From Forficula auricularia (taxonomy: Eukaryota > Arthropoda > Insecta > Dermaptera > Forficulidae), in the NCBI GenBank assembly GCA_024734495.1, contig JALMQS010000187.1, positions 20,592,871-20,656,870 of the forward strand: a stretch of DNA of 64,000 nt, read 5' to 3'. This document shows positions 31,801 through 46,800 of the stretch, in pieces. The notes under the pieces were generated by a model. It ran no database searches, was not told where the DNA came from, and was given only the letters and a program-made list of their open reading frames with translations. The translations under genes were made by a program, and so were the position numbers. The stretch's first letter is position 1; each line of letters starts with the position of its first letter.

Positions 31801-34800
31801 AATTTATATTCGTTATTTGAGGCGTTTAAAACCTAAGTGGTTTAAGTCCCAAACAATATATAATAAAATAATAGCGAGATAAACGACGTTAAAGTTAATG
31901 GGTTTGATCGAGTCTCATAGCGGGCTCTAATTTTAAATTTATTATTACTATTGAAAGACTAGTTTATATAATATATTAAGATTTGAGAACTCAACAGGAA
32001 AAAATGAAGTGCAAATGTAATTTAAAACTGGAATATTATGGACATATACAATTTTTCTCTATTGGCCAATATTTTAGTGATTCGAGATTCCTTTATAATC
32101 TGCAAGAAACCATCCTCCTAAGTAAAATGTTAAATTAAGAGTAGTCATCCCTTTTAAGGAGTTAAGTGGTGAGCAAAAAAATTAATTCACATGCTTAATG
32201 ATTTGAAATTGTCTTCTGCAAGAAACAATCCTCTTAAATAAAATGTTAAATTAAGGGTGACCATCTTCTCTTGGTGGGTCATTACAAAAATTATTATTTG
32301 ATTGAAGATGGAATGGAAGGCAGTCCAGGGATAAATAAAAAGATGATTCCCATTAAAAGAATATTTATCGGAAAGTTTTCTTTTTACAGCTTTTGAACAG
32401 ACGTTTGGGAAGATTATCCCTCCTTGGGTTCAAAGTATCAATGAAGGAAGCATGTAATAATTTTCCTTCTTGTCTCTTTTTTCACTACTCGTTGCTGTTG
32501 ATGAAATATTTTTTTTGTCTTGCCATCATCAATAAAATAGATGATGGCAAGATAAAAAAATATTTCTCCAACACCGAAAAGCACTGAAAAAGAAGACAAA
32601 AAGGAAAATTATTACATGCTTCCTTCATTGACCCTGTGAATCCTGAAAAAGGAGGAAAGATCCTCCGAAACATCAATTCAAACTTTATATAAATAAAACT
32701 TTCCAATATTCTTTATTTGGGAATCATCTTTTTATTCATCCCTGGACCGCTTTCCATTCATTCCTCAGTTTTATATCTATCAATCCTTCTATGAAGAAAA
32801 ACATCTAATATAACATATTTATAATTTAAATTAATTCTATAATAGCAAAAATATGATGAAATAATATAATGATTCTAATATACCTGTGGAGATGGAGGTG
32901 GAGCACCAACTAACCAAATGGCCATAACCCTTCTTCCAAGCCAAACTGGAAGAGTTAAAGCGGAAAGACTTGCAACAACCAAAGTGACGCAGACGGCGGC
33001 CAGCAGACCTATCAGACGTGCGGCAAACCAGCGAGGTCTTTCATATGGCTGATAGCCAGTTGGGCTTTCGCGCTGTAAGAGGGCTTGATGAGCAGCTCCT
33101 AGGCCGCCTGGCCCCCGATGATCATCAAATGGCCTTATGACATCTGCTGGAGGAACAGCAGCAGGTGGTTGAGGAAGTAAGGGTGCAGGCACAGGGGGCA
33201 CAGGGCCAGGAGGAATTCCAGAGTTCTCTTCCTCTTCATCGCCCAATAAATAGGAGCGAAGGTCTAAGATCCAAGCAACTCCGGTGCACCATGCCCGAAC
33301 TAACCCTTTAAGCCAAGTTCTTGTATGGGATTGTTCAAGAAGAGCTGGTAAAATAACCTAAAATAAATTAATAATAAACATCTAAATAATAAATTTAAAA
33401 GATTGCGAGTGGGACACGAGGGATAAAAATTGGTCTCGCACCAAGCGCGACTTCAAAGAGTCATCAGGTAAAGACTACGGAACTCATGGTCTCAATCAAT
33501 CACAGTAGTATTCATTCAGGTTGAATTTTAGGAACTGACCATTTTGCCAAAAATTATATGGGGTCTCGTTCAGAACACAAAAAGTGGGATTTTTTCAATT
33601 AGTCTGTGGGGATGTATGTAAGTCCTTTTTTTAGTCGAGGATTTTTTCCACACCGTTCAACCGATTAAAATGAAATTGAAAACATACCATTACTTTAACA
33701 AAATGAAGCGATGATTAGTTTTTGGTACATATCGCCCCACAAACATTAGTACTCTATTCTATCTAGTAGATTTCTAGTTATTCTAAATATCTAGAAAATT
33801 GCTCAACCAATTTTGGTCAAATTCAATATAGTATTTAGGTAGCTTGAGGACCCCAAAAAAGTTGTAAAAAGTTTTTAGTAAAATTAAAATTTAAAGTACT
33901 TTATTCCACAGTAAGAAAGTAGATATTTTTTTAAAATGTATTTATTTTGTTGGTTTATGGATAGGCTTCTTTCTGTAAAAAACAAAATATGGGAGATAAT
34001 TCTATAAATAACCATAGCATCCGTTACTTTTGCTGAAGTCCTATAGGAATCGATTTAAAATCAAAAATACCCATCAATTCTCCTCTAATACTTGAGGAAT
34101 AACCATTCTATATTGTATTTTTGTCGTTTCAATTATTAATGGTATCCATTGCTGGACATGGAGAAATCAACTTAAAATCAAAAATACCGATCGATTCTCA
34201 TCTAATACTTGAGGAATAATTATTCTAAATTGAATTTTTGATGTTTCGATTATTATTGCTAACTATAGCTGGACATGGAGGAATCAACTTAACATCAAGA
34301 ATAAGCTTGATCCATCTCGCATTTTCGAGGTTTTTATTATTATTAGAAACCAGTGCTGAAGACTATGAGGAATCGACAATCAAAAATAGCTATCGATGTA
34401 ATGGGTTGTAGGCTAGGTTCTACTATTATCGGCAATTTTAATTATTTGGGTGGTGGAGTTTATCTTTTTGATGATGATTTTTAAGAAATAATTTGTGAGA
34501 ATAAGAGAAAATTTATATTAATAAATAGAAAATCCATTAAGATATTAGATCAGGATAAAATTATTTTCAACTTAACTAAATGAAATTATATTTACTAGGA
34601 AATAAAAGATTTAAGTATGAAATCTTACTTGTAATAAAAGGAGCTCAAGACTAAGTTCATTAACTTGGGCTTCTGTTTGTAGAGCGACAGTATAAGGCAA
34701 GAAACTTGGCCAGATGGATCGTAAAATTTCAACAGGTAGCCACAACATGAGTAAAACCGCAGTGCCAAAAATGACAGCAGACGCTATCAATCGACGAACA

Positions 34801-37800
34801 TGTTGAAAAATTGGTAAATGTATCATTTCCTAAAAAAAGAGAATACATATTTAAATTATTTTGTATTAATTTATAAAAAATAATCAATCAGATTATGGTA
34901 AAAAATTAAAGCTTAAGGAGGTCCTTTCGCTCCAGTTGTGTCAAAAGAAGTGTAGTATCTAATATTTAATAAAATAAGTTAAAATACAAATGAAAAATAA
35001 TAGAATTAAAAAATAAATAGTATGAAAGCCGTAAATGTTTGAAATAAAAACAATTATAAAAAAAAATAATTAAATATAAAAGTTAGTTTGATTTATTCAA
35101 ATCAGCTGATAATAACTCTAGTATGATTTGGCAATGCGTTTATTAATACTCTTTATGTTTACCAGTATATACAAACATAGCATTTATGTGATTTTTTAAA
35201 GTAAATTTCTCAGTAAATTCCTCGGTCAATGATAGGTATATTTTATTGCAAAAAAAGAAACCGGCATTTTTCAAAAAGCTAATTTTTAGTTTTTTTTAAC
35301 TTTATCAATTCAACTAATAGTAGTATTATCAAGAGAAATTGTCAAGATCTTAATTTTCCAGAAGACTCTAAGTAAATGTTTACATTTTCAAAAATTTGCT
35401 CGCTAATGTGTGATTGAAACTTCACCAAAGCATAGATAGAGACTTAAAACACATATTATAAAAAATTAAGTTATAGTTATAATCTAATATTTTTTATTTA
35501 ACATTGGCGGCGAATGGACCTCCTTAAGATTTTGAAAAAAAATTTTGAATCGCTTCATGAAAATAAATACATCCGATATTATTCTGAGAAAAACGACAAA
35601 AATGGTTTAGCTTTTGTGAGAAAAAGGAATATCCGAATGAAGCAGATATTAAAAAAACCATTTTGCTTTTCGCTCTAAAGTCTGTAGTCATTTTTAAAAA
35701 TTCGAAATCATTCAAATCAACCACAAACAACACATATTTTTTTCATTTATTTTATTTCATCATATTTTTGTTTCGATTTTCAAAGAACTACAACCATATT
35801 TCAATTTACATCATAGAACAGGATACAATAATTAATTTAAATATATTTTTGATGGCACAAATGGCTGGAAATCTAATTTATTTTTTTCGAAAACCCAATT
35901 TCAAATTTCTACCATGATAATATTAACTTAAATTTTTGAGAGAATGGTCGAGGATTAAAATAATGAGTTAAAAAAAGAGTTTCTTTGAAAATTGCAAATA
36001 ATATTATTAATAGTTTTAAGAGATTTTAAATAGATTAATACAAATAGGAAAATTATAATAAATTAGTAATGAAAGGATTTCAGAGAGTGAAGGATCAAAT
36101 AAATAATTATTAGACTAGTACATCGATTAATCGATTTAATAATAAATTTTGTACAAAATCAAGATCCCGAAGAAGCTTTAATAACAAAGCGAAACGTTGT
36201 AATTGGTGGTTAACTAGTCTGGATTATTATTTGATCCATATTCCTCTGAAATCCTTTCATAATTAATTAATGGATCTTTAATAAATTAGAAAATGATCAA
36301 AGATAATTCAATTAAATATTGTCACTGGACTTAGAAAACTTTATTTGGACAGGAAAAGCAATCCCTCCCAATTAATCACATCGCCCGAAGCTGGAAAATT
36401 ATTTTTTGATTAGCCCTGGGGCGCCATCATAACGAGGCCTCAACTAAAGACATTTATAAATTTAATTGAAAGTTTTTTCTTTTTGTTAATTCTTGTGAAT
36501 CAATTGTAATAGACTGATGAAATGGGCAAACCCCTCGAAACTATAAACTTATTTTTCCAGCAGAAGACACACTCTTTTATTGTCTCCTTCCATTTATAAA
36601 TTAAATTAGAGAATAAAGGAAATATTTATATTGTAGACAAACGTATAGGCCGGATTTCAAATGCGAAGTTCCGAGTTGCAACTCAGACATATCCTTTTGT
36701 CTATAAACAAATATTTCCTTTATTCTCTAATTTAATTAAGAATATATTTACCTGTATTGGGCTAAAATCTGGATCGTTCAAATTTCTCAAAAACCACAGC
36801 ACACCTGGACGTAAAACTTCTCGCAAAAGCAATATAAATGATGCAAAATAATAAACATAAACCATTCCCACGAGCCAATGGATAAACATTGAAGTTCCTG
36901 GAGCAAGACGAAAGCTTGTCTCTCGATCTCTTAAAGTAGCATCAAACATCGAAAGGGAACAAATGTCAAGCCACCAACCACAAATCAGAGGCAAAACACC
37001 TATTTCAACGACAGATAGAAGAGAAACCTGGAAAGAACAAAAATTCATTATCAAATGGCGTTATCAAACAGAAATTTTAAATAAAATTGTGTTTGGTTTC
37101 TAATAAAGAATGTTCCAATAGCAAGTTGAATTTTTAATTCATACCATTTCGAAAATGTTAAAGCTAGCTAGTACCCTAGTAGCACAATGTTTATATATAG
37201 TAACTACATAGCCCCTATATAGTTACTATATAGTTTGAAACATTGTGCTACTAGGGTAGTTTTATTTTATAAGTGTTATCTGGACAAGAGATAATTAATA
37301 ATAAATTGTACACAATTGAAAAGCATGTACAAATTGATCAATTTTATTATAAGATAGCAATGTATTACTACTGTGTTTGTAATATTAGGGTTATTTTCAT
37401 AATAAAATAATATGATTTGTACTCGTTCTACAATAGTTTAGCATTGTATTATTGATTTACTTTTTTGTATAGATGATTATTGTAATTGAAATCTGTGGTA
37501 TGTTTGAAAATTTCTAGTTGGGAATCTCTTTACAAACCAAGCTGTGTTTATATTCAAAACAATAATTGTAAATTTACCTCTCAATTACTACAAAAAAACT
37601 TTAAAATTATTTTAAATAGTCAGGCCACCAAGGAGCCGCGAAAATGAATAAAGAAAAAATAAAAAATAATGAAATTATATCTTCATATAGACATTAGGAA
37701 TTGGTTAATAAAGTAAAGGGTGTGTAGTTTCACAGTGAATGAAATAAAACTCAAAGAGGTTTATACAAACTTTATTTCATTCACTGTAAAAAAAGTTAAT

Positions 37801-40800
37801 AAAGTAAAGGGTGTGTAGTTTCACAGTGAATGAAATAAAACTCAAAGAGGTTTATACAAACTTTATTTCATTCACTGTGAAACTATACACGCTTTACTTT
37901 ATTAATTAATATCATGTTTCACCTAAAACCTACACCACTTTCCCTAAGTAAAATTAGGCATTGGTTTGAGTTCTGGAATGGATAGGTCCGTTGATTAAGA
38001 GCCTCTATAAAGAGTAATGCTCATGTCACGCAAAGGTTTGATCATACTACAATTTATTCTTTATTAGTCTCTAATTTAATTTAAAAATTTAATAAATACT
38101 TATAGTGTATTTTCATGTTAACTCAAGAATTAATTTATATTAAAAAAATTAGATATTTCTTACCTTGACGACTACATAACATAAGCCGAGAAGTCGGCGA
38201 GAGCGTCGCATTCCGAGTAAAGATGTCCAGGCATGTAATATTACAAGACAGGCACCGATTACACAATAGCCACATAATGTGGTGACAAGTCCTTCAAAAT
38301 GACTGGCAACAGCATATTCTTTTAGGCTGAATCCAACAATAGCGAATTGGCCAATATGATAAGGACAAAACGCAAATACAAGAATGAAAAGAGTATTAAG
38401 AGACACAACCCAAAAGACATGTTCAAGGAACACTAAAGAGCCGTCCAGTCCAAGTAATCGTTCCCAAGTGAGTTCTTCAGCTGCGCGATCCCATTCCATG
38501 GGGTTCCAATTAACTTCATCAGGTCCTGCGCCAACTGCTCCTGCTGCTCCAGCGCCATCATTATTTGCTGGAGCTTCAGCATCGTCTTGGAGTTGTTCTT
38601 GTTCTACAGGAGGTGGCACATCAATAGGAGCTTCATTTTCTTCCTAAAATTTTTAAATTAATAATTTAAAATTAATATTTTAAAATATTTAAATTTTATC
38701 ATTTAAAATTCATTTCTAAAATATTTATATAAAACATTAGATAAATTCTTTATAGATGTTAAATAAAATTGCGACCAATATCTCGGTCTGATATAATTTG
38801 ATTTAGCCTTTCACCGATGTTTCGGATGCTAAATGATCCTTCTTTAGAGCATAGGCTAGTTGATAGTAAACAAATCTTATCTTATCTTATCTTATTAAAT
38901 GAGCAATTCTTGTATATATGTATATAGAATCGGGTTCTCGAAAACAGCTCCAACGATTTTGCTAAAAATTGGTGTACTTATCAAGTCTCGTGAGTTATTA
39001 GTCGTCTATAAATTTAAATCCGATGAAATAAAGGAAGGGGGTGTTAAATTAGTCATGTCGCAAAATAAATATTTATATCTTGTCTTCGGAAAGTCGCCTT
39101 GAAATTTGAAACTTATGCTATCTAGACGCTACAAGAAGTACCACAAGATTTTGGCTAAAATAGAAGTACCGGAAGTTGATGTTTACATACGTAAGAATGT
39201 ACCTCCCTGCGTTTAGCACCCATAAATCTCAGAGCTACGAAATTTTAAACTTAAACCCGATATAGGCTAGAAGGGGTACAGCAAGTCTTTTCTTGAAATC
39301 GGAACACCGTAAGTTGACATTTACATGAAAGATTTTTCGTTTTTTTTTATTTTCTCAAAAACGGCACTAACAATTTTTTTTAAATTGGTGTACTTATCAA
39401 GTGTCATGAGCTATTAGTCGTGTATTGATTTTAATCCGATTGAAATAAAGGAAGAAAGTGTAAATTAGGAGTGTCGTAAAATAAATATTTTAATCATTCA
39501 TATCGTCTTCGGTAAGTCGCAGAGCCTTGAAATTTGAAACTTAAGCTATTTAGAGGCAAAAAGTTACCGAGCATCGCTCGGTGCTCCAGGCACTATTAAA
39601 ATATGTGAGGAATTTTCGTTATAGAATTAGAAATTATTTACAAATTTCAACTACAATCTCACTCGAATGATTGGAAAATTGGAATGAGAAAGCAACGGAA
39701 AGTTGTGAATAAGTTCGAATTGTATCTAGAAAATTTAATTTAATATATGTGCCTTTTCTCTAAAGAAGAATACCGTTAATGATGCGAAACGTCGGCTGAA
39801 GGCTAAAATTATATTACACCGAAATAGTGGCCGAAGTTTTATTTAATATCTATAAAGAATTAAAATATATATATATATATATATAACGGTGTCTCCACAT
39901 TCAGTAAATTGATAAATATTGTAATTAGAAAATATATAAACATCAATTATTCTATATAGAGAAAAAATGGAATTTAATGTTTAGTATAGATAACTCTTGT
40001 TTTTGTTTAAAGTTTTATAGTGATAATAATTTAAAATACACATAAAGATTAATATTTTATTTATAGATGAGATTTACTTGTGGGTTTCCATCTGGATCGA
40101 GAACGTTGTTATTTTCTGGAGCAGCTGCAGGAGGTGGAAGGTCTACAAGAGGTGGTACATTATTTTGGTCTCTTTCAAGCCAATCTGGACCGCCACCATG
40201 TAAAATTTGTTCTCTTAACCAAACTAGTCCAATAAATCCAAAAAGTGTGCATGTCACAACAAAACATCCATGAAAAACATCCGATGCTAGATTTTCTGTT
40301 GACATCATATCTATTGGTAATGCAAGAAGCTGGAAAGGTATTTTCAAATTAGTGAATCAATAAGGAAGAATATCTCTTCGAGGTACATATATAGAACTAA
40401 TAATTACATATAAAATCAACCCCTTATAACTATCTATATAATTTTTAAGAAAAAAATAAAAACCGACTTCAAAAAATTAAATGCAACAAATAAAATACAC
40501 TAAAAGGTATAAAATAATTATTATCTTATTTAGTTACAACTAAACGACGAAATATTAACATGAAATTACTTTTTGAAGTCGGTGCCAAACAAACTATACC
40601 TATAAGCGAGCGTACCCGCCAAACGTACTAAGTAAGATCGGTCGAGTGCGATTCATAAAAGGTATATGTTTGGCACCAACTTCAAAAAGTAATTTCATGT
40701 TAATATTTCGTCGTTTAGTTGTAACTAAATAAGATAATAATTATTTTATACCTTTTAGTGAATTTTATTTGTTGCATTTAATTTTTTGAAGTCGGTTTTT

Positions 40801-43800
40801 ATTTTTTTCTTAAAATTTTTTTTATTTTTCTCTTTTTAGTGATGTTATTAATAGTGATCATATCATCAGAACTTGACCAAATTAATATGACACCATCCCT
40901 AAGACACCCCTTTTCGGATAAAAAAAGAACCATCGAAATCGGTTCATAAACAAAGAGGTTAGGTCTAAACAAACCTAATAAAAAAGGTCTAATACCTATG
41001 AAAAAAAAAACGAAAAAAAAATGGGACCAATCGGAAGCTAGACTGGACCCAATGCAAAAAAATTTTTCAAAATCGGTTCAAAATTGGCGGAGATATGAGG
41101 TAACATAGGCACAAAAAAAAAAAAAAAAAAAAAATTAATATTAGTACCTAGAACCTGGAAGACCGAGGTTCGCTCGGGTTTTAGTTATTGTTTATTTGAA
41201 CAACCAATTACTTTGTTTTGATTCAAATTCATGATCCATTTTTATTCAACCACCTGTTAATAATTAGCTTAATTGAAAAAACCTATCAAAATATTTTTTC
41301 CCAAAATTAAGATCTGACTATATAAACTTTTATTAATAATTCAAACGTTTCAGGAGAAAAAGATGTAATTATAGTATTTGTCGAAAGGATAAGTCGGTTA
41401 ATAAAAATGGTCTAACTTTGAGAACGATTATCTTTTCCAACCCAGTGTCAATGTGAACACAAAAGGAAACCTTTTTCAAAACCCCAAACTTACCAACCCT
41501 TTACCTGGGAATAATATTAATTTTTTTTACTATAGAAACCAATCAAATTAAAGTTATTCGAAGATAAGACCATTTTTTTATTAAAAACAATGGCCCCGCA
41601 ATCAACTCATTGTTAAAGTTGAATTTAACGATTCCTAATTAAAGGTCTGATTGAATGTTTGATTACATGTTGAAATAAACTGCAACGGATCGTTGCTAAA
41701 CTTTATCCAAATTCATTTGAAATATTAATATGTTTGTTCCTTTATTATTAATCAGATATCACTTGCAATTTGTAGTTCATATTGACATTAATTCAAAAAT
41801 AATTCTCATTTAAGAGTCGAGGAATGGTTATTCCTCGACTCTTAAATGAGAATTATTTTTGAATTAATGTCAATATGAACTACAAATTGCAAGTGATATC
41901 TGATTAATAATAACCATTCCGCATTGGATTTTTGACATTTCGGTTATTATTGTAACCATTGCTGAAGACATAGAGGAATCGACTTAAAATCAAAAATAGC
42001 CATCGATTCTCATCTAATACTTGAAGATAACAATTCTACCTTAAAGTTTTGACATTCGATTATTATTAGTAACCATTGCTACGAAGGCATGAAGGAATCG
42101 ACTTAAATCAAAAAATAACGATCGATTCTCATCTAATACTAGAGGAATAACCTTATTGCATTCAATTTTTGATGTTTTGGTAAACTAATGGCAACCTCTA
42201 TTGAAAGCATTGGAAGAATCGACTTAAAATCAAAAAAGACTAAATTCTTTTATGGCAAACAACTCAAACTTGAGTTGTTTACCAAAAAAATTTAGATCTT
42301 TTTAAAATCGATTCTTCCACGTTTTCGGTTATATGGTCAAAACATCAAAAATGGAACTTAATAGATTATTCCTCTAGTATTAGATAAGAATCGATCGTTA
42401 TTTTTGATTTTATGTCGATTCCTCCATGTCTTCAGCAATGGTTACCAATAATAATCGAAACGTCAAAAACTAATGTAAATTTATTCCTCAAGTATTAGAT
42501 GAGAATCGATAATCTAACGATTTTAGAACCGATTCCTCCATGTCTTCAGCAATGGATATAACCGAAATGTCAAAAATCAATATACTATTCCTCAAGTACT
42601 AGATGAGAATCAATCGCTATTTTTTGGTTTAAAGTCGATTTCTCTATATCTTCAGCAATGGTTACTAATAAAAACCGAAACGTCAAAAATCCAATATAGA
42701 ATGATTATTCCTCAAGTACTAAATGAGAATCAATCGCTATTTTTGGTTTAAAGTCGATTTCTCTATGTCTTCAGCAATGGTTACTAATAAAAACCCAGAA
42801 ACGTCAAAAATCCAATATAAATGATTATTCCTCAAGTACTAGATGAGAATCAATCGCTATTTTTTGGTTTAAAATCGATTTCTCTATGTCTTCAGCAATG
42901 GTTACTAATAAAAACCGAAACGTCAAAAATCCAATATAGAATGATTATTCCTCCAGTACTAGATGAGAATCAATCACTATTTTTGGTTTAAAATCGATTT
43001 CTCTGTCTTCAGCAAAGGTAACGGATAAGAAAACAACGCAGTTGCTATGGTTACTCATAAAAATTCCTCCCAAATTTTTAGCATTTCACAGAAAGCCTAT
43101 CCATTCTTACTTAAGCAAGGCTAAATGAGCTATATTAAAACTTTCAAATGAATAAATTTTATAGAATTTAAAAAATTTTAAAAAGTACCATCTTACTCTA
43201 GAGTAAAGTACTTTAAAATAAAATTTTACTAAAAACTTTATTTAACCTTTTTTGTGGTCCCCAAAGGTACTTAATTAGGATATTAAATTTCATCAAAATT
43301 GGTTAAATAAAAACCGAAACGTCAAAAATCCAATATAGAATGATTATTCCTCGAGTACTAGATGAGAATCAATCGCTATTTTTGGTTTAAAATCGATTTC
43401 TCTGTCTTCAGCAAAGGTAACGGATAAGAAAACAACGCAGTTGCTATGGTTACTCATAAAAATTCCTCCCAAATTTTTAGCATTTCACAGAGAGAAGCCT
43501 ATCCATTCTTACTTAAGCAAGGCTAAATGAGCTATATTAAAACTTTCAAATGAATAAATTTTATAGAATTTAAAAAATTTTAAAAAGTACCATCTTACTC
43601 TAGAGTAAAGTACTTTAAAATATAATTTTACTAAAAACTTTATTTAACCTTTTTTGTGGTCCCCAAGGTACTTAATTAGGATATTAAATTTCATCAAAAT
43701 TGGTTAAGTCATTTTCAAGATATTTAGAAAAAACTAAAAAAGTACTGAAATAAAGTACTAATGTTTGTGGGCCGATATGTACCAAAAACTAATCAGCGCT

Positions 43801-46800
43801 TCATTTTGTTAAACTAATGGTAGGTTTTCAATTTCATTTCAATCGGTGCAACGGTGTGGAAAAAATCGTGGGCCAAAAAAACGATAACATCCATCCATAC
43901 ATCCATCCATACGCACGCACTAAATGAAAAAATCGCACTTTTTGGCCTCTCGACGAGACCCCATGTAATTTTTGGCAAAACCGCCACGTGCTAATATTCA
44001 ACCTAATTGAATACTACAATTTGTGACTTTAATTGAGTCCATGGGTTCCGTAGTCTTTACCTGAGGACCCTTTGAAACCACGCTTGCCCCGAGAGCGATT
44101 ACAATACTTTACCCATGCTTTGCATTGGATAAAGTAAAAAGCTAACGGACGAATGACTCTCAATTAAATGCGAATTTCGAACTCCCGAGTGGTAGTAATT
44201 AGAGAATGTATAAACATCAATTCTACATGAAATTAATCCAATTAGACCTTTGATACGGCCTTTATGAATCTGATCATTTTATAATTTACTAGCTGCAAGC
44301 CTCTTGGTAGCCAGGGGGCATGCCTCCTAAACCCCCAACCCACGAACCTCACCCTCACACCCCCCGAAACCCACCAAGCACCATGCACCCGTGCCCCCCC
44401 CCCCCTTTGGGTCGTTAGTTTTTGCATTTCTAGATCTCTAGAGGCCCACAGATTATGTATACAAAATTTGGTTGAGTTTGTTCCAAGGGCAAGAATTTAC
44501 ATATTCCCCCCCCCCTTTTTTTGGGTGAAATTTTTTTAAACAAAAGTTGTCAGAAATCACATCCCCTACAACTTTGCTCATTATAAAATTTGCCATAGAG
44601 TTAATAGTTTAGGAGTTATTTGATAATTTTCATTCGTGCGCCCCGCCAAACCCCCTTTTGGGGCCAAAATATCAAAACGTTATATAGCTAAAAACGTAAG
44701 TTAGAAGACATCTGATGTAAATATGAAATTTCATAATAATCCCTTCAGCCGTTTTTACCTGAATCGTGATCAACTTTTCGGAAACCACTGAAACAGACAG
44801 ACATACATACAGAGAGACAGACAGGAATTTTGTTGAGGGTGTTTTCGTTCATAACTTTGCTTGAAACGTGTGCAACCAAAATGTGGCGTGATTTGGAGCA
44901 ATGTACAGACAAAACCTTAATTTTATATATATAGATTATAATTTCAAAATATAATTAATTTTTCATTCATGTATGGTAAATTAATATTGTAATAAATATC
45001 AATTAATATTGAGTTATCAAAATCAAATAAAACGGACAGTTTTTTTTTTAATGAATTTTCGATTCAATTAAATGTGAAAAAAAAATTAAGATAATTTTAT
45101 TTCAATACTTACAGAATCAATGGACCCAGTAAAAAGACATCGATATATCCGACATGCTGTTAATGGAACGATGCCGAGCCAAGCAACTGCGACCAAAGTA
45201 TAGTGCAGCCAATATTTGACTGCAGTAACTATACTCGCAATCAGGCCTCCGGCAACATCCTTTAACGGAAGTCTTCGAGGCATATCGGGAGAATAAATTG
45301 GTGTAAAGGAAAATCGATGACCACATAGCTCGCAATATTCTTTCCTTGAGTATCTCATCCATTGTACTAGACATTCCTGGAATTTTATTAAAAATTAGAA
45401 AATAAAGAATTTTTTTTTTTTTAAATTAATAATTATCTTTCGACGAGGCCTCGTTGTGGTTGCGCCCCGGGGCAAAGAGAAAAAATTATTTTCGACCCTT
45501 GGGTTTGTGATCGATTGGGAGGCGTTTGAGAATAGTTTAAAAAATAGTCAGGCCACTACAAAGCTGATAAAAATGAATGAGGAAGAGATTAAAGAAGTTC
45601 CATAATTCATATAGACATTAGGTATTAGCTTGGGTTCAGGGATCAGTGGCCGAGAGGATAAAAGCTAAGGTTCTTATAAAGGCGTCACAGCGCACATGCG
45701 AAGATCCCGGATTCGAATCCCTGATCCTTTTGTCTATAATATAAAAATATTTTCTTAGTTCCCTAATTTAATTTAATTAATAATTGTCTTTCGATGAGGC
45801 CTCGTTGTGGTTGCGCCCCGGGACAAAGGGAAAAAATTATTTTCGACCCTTGGGTTTGTGATTTATTGGTAGGCGTTTGAGAATAGTATAAAGAAAAAAT
45901 GTTATTAAAGGGTGAAATTTTGTTTAAATCACCCATAATTAATTTTAAGTATTTAGTGAACACAAACAAATAATACAATATAACTACGACGTTTCGATCG
46001 GCTTATTCCGCGATCGTTTTAAGTATTTAGGTTAACCTAAATTGAAGTGCTCATACTTGAGAACGATCGCGGAATAAGCCGATTGAAACGTCGTAGTTAT
46101 ATATATTATTTGTTTGTGTTCATTAAATATTTAAAATGGATTATGTGTGATTTAAACAAAATTTCAATATTTAATAAAATTAATCACAAAAATAAATTAT
46201 TATGGACATTATTATAGACAAAAAGATCAGCCGGGGTCAATTGGAATATATGTGTGAATTTTAATAAAAATGATTATACAATAATAAATTTAGGGAGAAA
46301 TCAAATATGAGAAAATAGATAGGTATTTATACAGGGGCCAGATTTGGGTTGTTAGCAGATTGCGAGGTAAATATTTGGCCATTACTAAATGTCGATCGCA
46401 ATTAGATTCATCATAATTTAACATAATCAAGTACTTTAATATGTGTAATTTTTTTTCCGTGAAGGGAATTTTTAAGGCATTTATATCTGACTGATTTTTA
46501 CTTTATCTATAGCAAAGTTATATATACGTTTAGGTTTCTCAGAAATATAAATATAATTAAAAATTAGAGGGAAAAGTTAAAACTGTCTAAAGGCCCCAGT
46601 ACGAATTTCACAGATGTGGGACACATTAAGTGGGAGATAAATTTAACCTAATTTATCGCGCGGAGAATTTACCACTGCTCGAAGCCCCTAAAAACTTAGT
46701 AAGCTGGACTATATCTAACTTTCTGAGATTTGGCTCGTGATCCCGGCTTCTTTTCCTTCTACTATGTTCTTTTCACGATGGAGGGGCCAGCCCTTACAGG

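Noticed and set aside
38384..38647. 87-codon Ser/Pro-rich frame on the plus strand
   Set aside because: Antisense shadow of MARCHF6 exon 4.
40067..40273. 68-codon plus-strand frame
   Set aside because: Antisense shadow of MARCHF6 exon 3.
41940..43700. Regular repeats resembling a CRISPR array
   Set aside because: Period of about 120 bp with similar, not unique, spacers, in an intron of a eukaryotic gene. This is a tandem repeat.
44242..44427. Gly/Arg-rich 61-codon frame
   Set aside because: Falls in the G/C-rich interior of the Helitron candidate; composition artefact.
45643..45735. Possible functional tRNA gene
   Set aside because: Boxes A and B are present, but I cannot form an acceptor stem and anticodon arm of a standard tRNA. 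Similar units recur, as in a SINE.
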